Shown here: piece after piece, positions 60,348 to 64,000 of the stretch
Position numbering within the stretch: position 1 is the stretch's first letter
Layout of the letters: the number at the start of each line of letters is the position of its first letter
Translations under genes and position numbers: made by a program
Notes under the pieces: model-generated
Told to the model about the DNA's origin: nothing
Databases searched by the model: none
What the model saw: only the letters and a program-made list of their open reading frames with translations
Source of the DNA: Jacaranda mimosifolia
Taxonomy: Eukaryota; Streptophyta; Magnoliopsida; Lamiales; Bignoniaceae
Length of the DNA: 64,000 bases
Assembly (NCBI GenBank): GCA_018894105.1
Contig: CM032127.1
Span: 29,690,369 to 29,754,368, forward strand
Direction: 5' to 3'

Positions 60348-61153
60348 TGATATGGGATGGCCCAATAGGCCCAGCCCAAAGACTATCGACCCAAGAGTAT
60401 ATCATCAAGCCCATTTCATCCTCGGAGCCCAATCACATTGTCGACCTTGGTCGACCTCGGTCAACCTCTCACACCTCTTTCCGACAGCACACTAAGCAAC
60501 ACTGATGTCATTCAACTAAGCCGCGGGCCGAAGTCAGATGCTCAACTCATTCGACTATAGTGTTCGGCTACCTCTTCCACTAGTCGTCAAACTCAACCTA
60601 AGGTCGATGTGTATGTCGACTAGTGAGGTTAACTCACTGTAGTATCCCTTCTCTGCCGCATTAAATGCCCTGACAGGCGGCGTGCCTCCGCATTAATGGC
60701 GCGTGCCACCCCAGTATCGCCCATACTGCTGCGCCAGGCAAGGGGTGCGTCTCCAGTGTACTATTTTGTCCATAAAAGTTGGAGATGAAGCCACCTGGAA
60801 TAGTATAGAAATCGGAGATGACCTAAAGCCCCTCATGCAACAACAAAAGCCCTTACTGCATGCTAAGGGCATCTGAGACAAATCCCTTACTCGAGGAAGG
60901 TTACAAATACCCCCTTTACAGCCCCACTAAAGGTATGCCATTTTATACTAAAAAACCCTCACTCCGTTGCTCATCTTATCTGGCGTTCTTATACTAACTT
61001 AAGCGTCAAAGTGTCATAGCTGAGGGCACCTCAACTAAGCTGACGTTTGCTCATGGTTGCAGGACTCAGCCCAGATATCTGTTACTCGACCAGACAGGTC
61101 GACACACCCAGATTATATCCCAATCTAAGTATATACATTTTTTACCCTCGTCA
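60348..61153 (+). repeat. 5' LTR of the Tat/Ogre-type element
   Basis: Begins TGATATGGGATGGCCC and ends CCCTCGTCA (TG..CA), length 806 bases, immediately followed by a primer site. It is GC-richer than its surroundings, with repeated GTCGAC and TCGACC words. GGTTACAAATACCCCC at about 60,899-60,914 sits where related LTRs have a TATAAATA box. Confidence 0.78.
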
Positions 61154-61170
61154 TTTGGCGCCATCTGTGG
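61154..61170 (+). other. Primer binding site of the Tat/Ogre-type element
   Basis: TTTGGCGCCATCTGTGG directly follows the LTR. The TGGCGCC core is the widely shared primer-site phrase in Tat/Ogre-type elements. Confidence 0.75.
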
Positions 61171-61320
61171 AAAACTTTAAGTCCACAATCGAAAATAGTT
61201 AACACCAAGCGAGCTACTTTGGAAAGAGAAGAGAATAGGAGGTCTACCACTCCTCCCCCCTAACCTCAGCCAGAACCTAGCGTACCAGGCCCGAGCGCCT
61301 AGCCAAAATAGGTTGTCACC

Positions 61321-62910
61321 CTGAACATGGCCCAATTAATGCAGCTCATCAACAAGCAGATATCTGTCCAAATTTTTTCCTAACTCTCTGCTACTTTAAA
61401 TCAGCATGCCGTCCAACCAGAACTAGTAGCTAGTGCTACCCCATAACCAGCACCCCTTGAGGAGAGACTACCTAAAGAGAATCATGGTCGACCAGAGTCC
61501 AAACGATCTCCCTCGAGACGTGAAACTAGTCCAGGACGTTTTCCTAGGGAAATAGCCCGACCTACCCCCTGCAAAGAAGTGGCAGATTCAATTGATCATG
61601 ACATTCGACCCATTCGAGCCCCGCAGCGCTATGGTAGAGTGCTCGAGACCCTAACCGTACAAAAATGCATCTCAAGTTGATAGAGAAGAGTGGAATCAGG
61701 TATCTCATCAAGTCCAGTAGCTAAATAGGCATTTGAAGGACATCTCGAGAAGAAACACTGAGAAAAATCACTACCATGATGGGCCGTCGAGGATCCACCG
61801 AGAAAAGGAATCATCGTTCTTCCATGAGATCAACACGAGCGCATCGCTACAGACGCCAAGGTCCTGACCGGTCTGACCCGATACGATGGCTCATCAAACC
61901 CAAACGAACATTTGATGCAATTAGAACACATGATGCAGCTGGATGAGCATAACGACTACATCCATGCTAAGATGTTGGTGACTCCCTTTCAAGGGATTGC
62001 ACTTGACTGGTTCGTTAAGCTATAGCCGGCGTCGATATATTCATATGACCAGTTGTGTGACAAATTTCTGCACCAGTTTGCAAGCTGAAGGAAGGCAAAG
62101 CTTTCTCATACCCACCTACATACAGTGAAACAAAATGAAGCGGAATCCCTTCGCGACTTCTTCACCAGGTTTAATATGGAAGAGTTGAAGATTGATAGCC
62201 CCCAGATTGAGTTCCTGATCGAAGTATTTTTTTAGGGCCTCAAACTCAAAGAATGTGCCAACACATTAGTGCGTGAGCAACCCCAGTCGATGGAGGAGCT
62301 GCTCGACCTTGTAGAAAGGTACATGACTCAGGAGGACATGAACAAACTTAAATATGGTAACCTTGAGGTCGATAAGAAGAAGAAAAAGCAGAAAGATGAT
62401 CGTTAGCATAGGGAAGGTCGTAGATCTCCCATTGAGTGCTTCCATGAGTATACCCCACTTAATCTACCGAGGAGAGAGGTTCTATTCGCCATCCAGCACG
62501 ACAACCTCCTGAAAAAGTCCAGGAAGCTGACTGAGACAGAGGCCATAAGAAAATCCAAGAAGTACTGCCATTTTCATAAACAAATGGGCCATGATACGAA
62601 AGATTGTTTGAACTTGCACGATGAGATTAAAAGGCTTATTCAACAATACCATATCAAAAAATACATCAATGAGCATGCCAAACAAGAAGAGGGCAAAACC
62701 GATCGGACTCCCTGTAGAGAAAGGTCGGTTAGCCTAAGAAGGGAAGATAAAGAAAAGAAACCTGCCCAGGATCCCCACCCACCCATTCGAGGAGTTATCG
62801 ACATGATCGTTGGGGTTCCTACTGAGGAAGACTCAAAGTCTACTAGAAGGCAGACCCAACGACAACTGGAATCGACCAAATCAATCCCAGTTGAAATAAT
62901 TTTCTAGCTT
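61321..62910 (+). pseudogene. Tat/Ogre-type gag with zinc knuckle
   Basis: Gag assembles the particle. From about 61,855 one frame reads LTGLTRYDGSSNPNEHLMQL, then MLVTPFQGIALDWFVKL, a stop, and YDQLCDKFLHQF. Next come QNEAESLRDFFTRFNMEELK and VREQPQSMEELLDLVERYM, the Retrotrans_gag domain. A Lys-rich linker follows near 62,370. Then HFHKQMGHDTKDCLNLHDEI, ending in KRLIQQ, is the CX2HX4HX4C-type knuckle region typical of this lineage (62,568-62,645). The frame carries stops at about 62,023, 62,086, 62,234 and 62,404 and ends at 62,907. The upstream part (61,321-61,855) is P/S/R-rich and split between frames. Confidence 0.82.
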
Positions 62911-62997
62911 TCAACCAGTGCCAAGTCAATCTCCTTCACCGAAGACAACCTCGACCACCTCTAGAACAAATAAGTTGATTGCAAGATAGACTGCCCC

Positions 62998-63375
62998 ATG
63001 GTTGTAACGGTCAAAATAGCCAATTTTGAGGTAAAAAAGGTCCTGATCGATAATGGCAGCTCCGCGAACATCATATTCTTATCAATCTTAAAAAGAATGA
63101 ATTTGGGGCAGTTAAAATTTAAGCCAATCTGCACGCCGCTGGTCGGATTCAGGGAATCAAAAATTATTCTGGAAGGATCCATCAACCTGTCTACATCGTT
63201 TAGGGGAGGCCCCCATAGCATAACCCTTATGATAAATTACCTGGTCATTGACGCTCTATTTGCCTACAACATCATTATTGGCCGACCTGCCCTAAACAAC
63301 TTCCAGGCCATTATCTCAACATACCCCTTGAAAATCAAATTCCCGACCCTAGTAGGCATTAGCAAGCTCTTATGA
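62998..63375 (+). pseudogene. Tat/Ogre-type aspartic protease
   Basis: A 125-residue open frame with VTVKIANFEVKKVLIDNGSS followed by ANIIF, carrying the D-x-G-S-S active site of this lineage (usually VDGGSSAD/N; here DNGSS). It continues with GFRESKIILEGSINLSTSF and YNIIIGRPALNNFQAIIST, the protease flap and C-terminal ILGRP-type motif. Length and motifs look complete, so this is the best preserved domain in the window. A stop follows and the polyprotein frame is lost before RT. Confidence 0.85.
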
Positions 63376-63754
63376 AACATAAAAGAAGCATGGCGCTGCT
63401 ACACTATTTTGGTATAAGCCAGTAAGCAGAAGAACCGACCCTAGCTGAAGCCCTTAGGGGGATGCCCCTATAGCGAAACCCGAGGAAGCGAAGACAAGCA
63501 AGAAACGAAAGCTAGAGGACACTAAGGTTAAGCTCCTCGAGAAGTTCAAAATAATCGATCTGGAACCTAAAAATGACCACTCGGATCGAAAGTGATATAG
63601 GCCACCTCATGGAATATCTTGTGGTCGATTTCCTTCGCAGAAATATCGACGTGTTCGCATGGAAAGCTTCCAACCTCCAAGGAATCGACCTCAGTGTCAT
63701 TGTCTATCGCCTTAATGTGGACCCCTCATATAGGCTAGTGAAGCAGAAGACAAG

Positions 63755-64000
63755 GATCTTCAATGCTGAGAGATCCCATATCATCGAAGAAAAGGTCAAC
63801 AAACTCTTAGAAGTAGGATATATTATAGAAATTCAATATCCATCTTGGCTTTGCAATGTTGTACTCGTCCCCAAGAATAAAGGGAAATGGCGTATGTATA
63901 ATGATTTTACCGACTTGGATAAAGCTTTCCCTAAAGATCCTTACCCCATACCTCGCATAGATTTACTAGTGGATTATACAGCTGGTTGTGAATTGTTGAG
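63755..64000 (+). pseudogene. Tat/Ogre-type reverse transcriptase, start
   Basis: Translation reads IIEEKVNKLLEVGYIIEIQY, then PSWLCNVVLVPKNKGKWRMY and DFTDLDKAFPKDPYPIPRID, the conserved start of gypsy RT. The MC-V-D-F-T-D-L-N-K-A-C-P-K-D consensus is clear, with a few substitutions (MYNDFTDLDKAFPKD). It is open to the right edge of the window. Confidence 0.87.

Larger units (their letters stand above)
60348..64000 (+). mobile_element. Tat/Ogre-type Ty3/gypsy element, 5' part
   Basis: The order is LTR, primer site, gag with zinc knuckle, protease, RT, running off the right edge. The LTR-proximal TTTGGCGCCATCTGTGG phrase, the gag motifs and the RT sequence are those of the Tat/Ogre/Retand lineage. 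Several in-frame stops in gag and frame changes before RT show it is degraded, though less than the other elements here. RNase H, integrase and the 3' LTR must lie beyond 64,000 if present. Confidence 0.83.

Overview
This is nuclear DNA of a flowering plant, probably a eudicot. It is AT-rich, has no bacterial-type gene packing, and carries Ty1/copia, Ty3/gypsy (Tekay-type chromovirus and Tat/Ogre-type), hAT and Mutator-like elements, MITEs, and two decayed copies of a plant-specific chromomethylase (CMT) gene. I see no gene that looks intact. The window reads as heterochromatic or intergenic DNA built from nested, mostly dead transposons.

Layout. 1-856: 3' end of a copia element and its LTR. 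2.96-6.53 kb (minus): chromomethylase pseudogene copy 1. 7.9-10.7 kb (minus): broken hAT transposase. 12.3-13.25 kb (plus): gypsy gag relic. 14.06-18.48 kb: copia RNase H relic split by a 3.3-kb solo gypsy LTR. 18.55-19.06 kb: hairpin-forming inverted repeat. 19.7-32.6 kb (minus): large chromovirus with both LTRs, PBS, PPT, gag, protease, RT, RNase H, integrase and chromodomain, all mutated; its two LTRs do not match over their whole length. 32.6-36.1 kb: two further LTR fragments. 37.5-41.2 kb (plus): degraded copia element. 41.4-52.5 kb (minus): chromomethylase pseudogene copy 2, a diverged duplicate of copy 1, split by a 6.5-kb Mutator-like element (42,402-48,905) and a 2.2-kb solo LTR (50.1-52.3 kb). 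52.5-60.3 kb: mostly featureless, with a MITE-like repeat and a nested pair of hAT-type MITEs. 60.35 kb to the end (plus): 5' LTR, gag, protease and the start of RT of a Tat/Ogre-type gypsy element that runs off the window.

The most unusual object is the Mutator-like element. It has about 140-bp terminal inverted repeats, a near-perfect 9-bp target duplication, and an empty paralogous site in CMT copy 1. It keeps the first and last pieces of a MuDR-type transposase, but the middle and the other side are filled by four unrelated tandem arrays (units about 88, 104, 119 and 230-255 bp). All four are studded with the same short word, AGTACA/AGTATA. A 690-bp GC-richer segment of unknown origin interrupts the first array.

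Limits: all family calls were made by eye from motifs, without database searches. Element boundaries without a stated target duplication are approximate.
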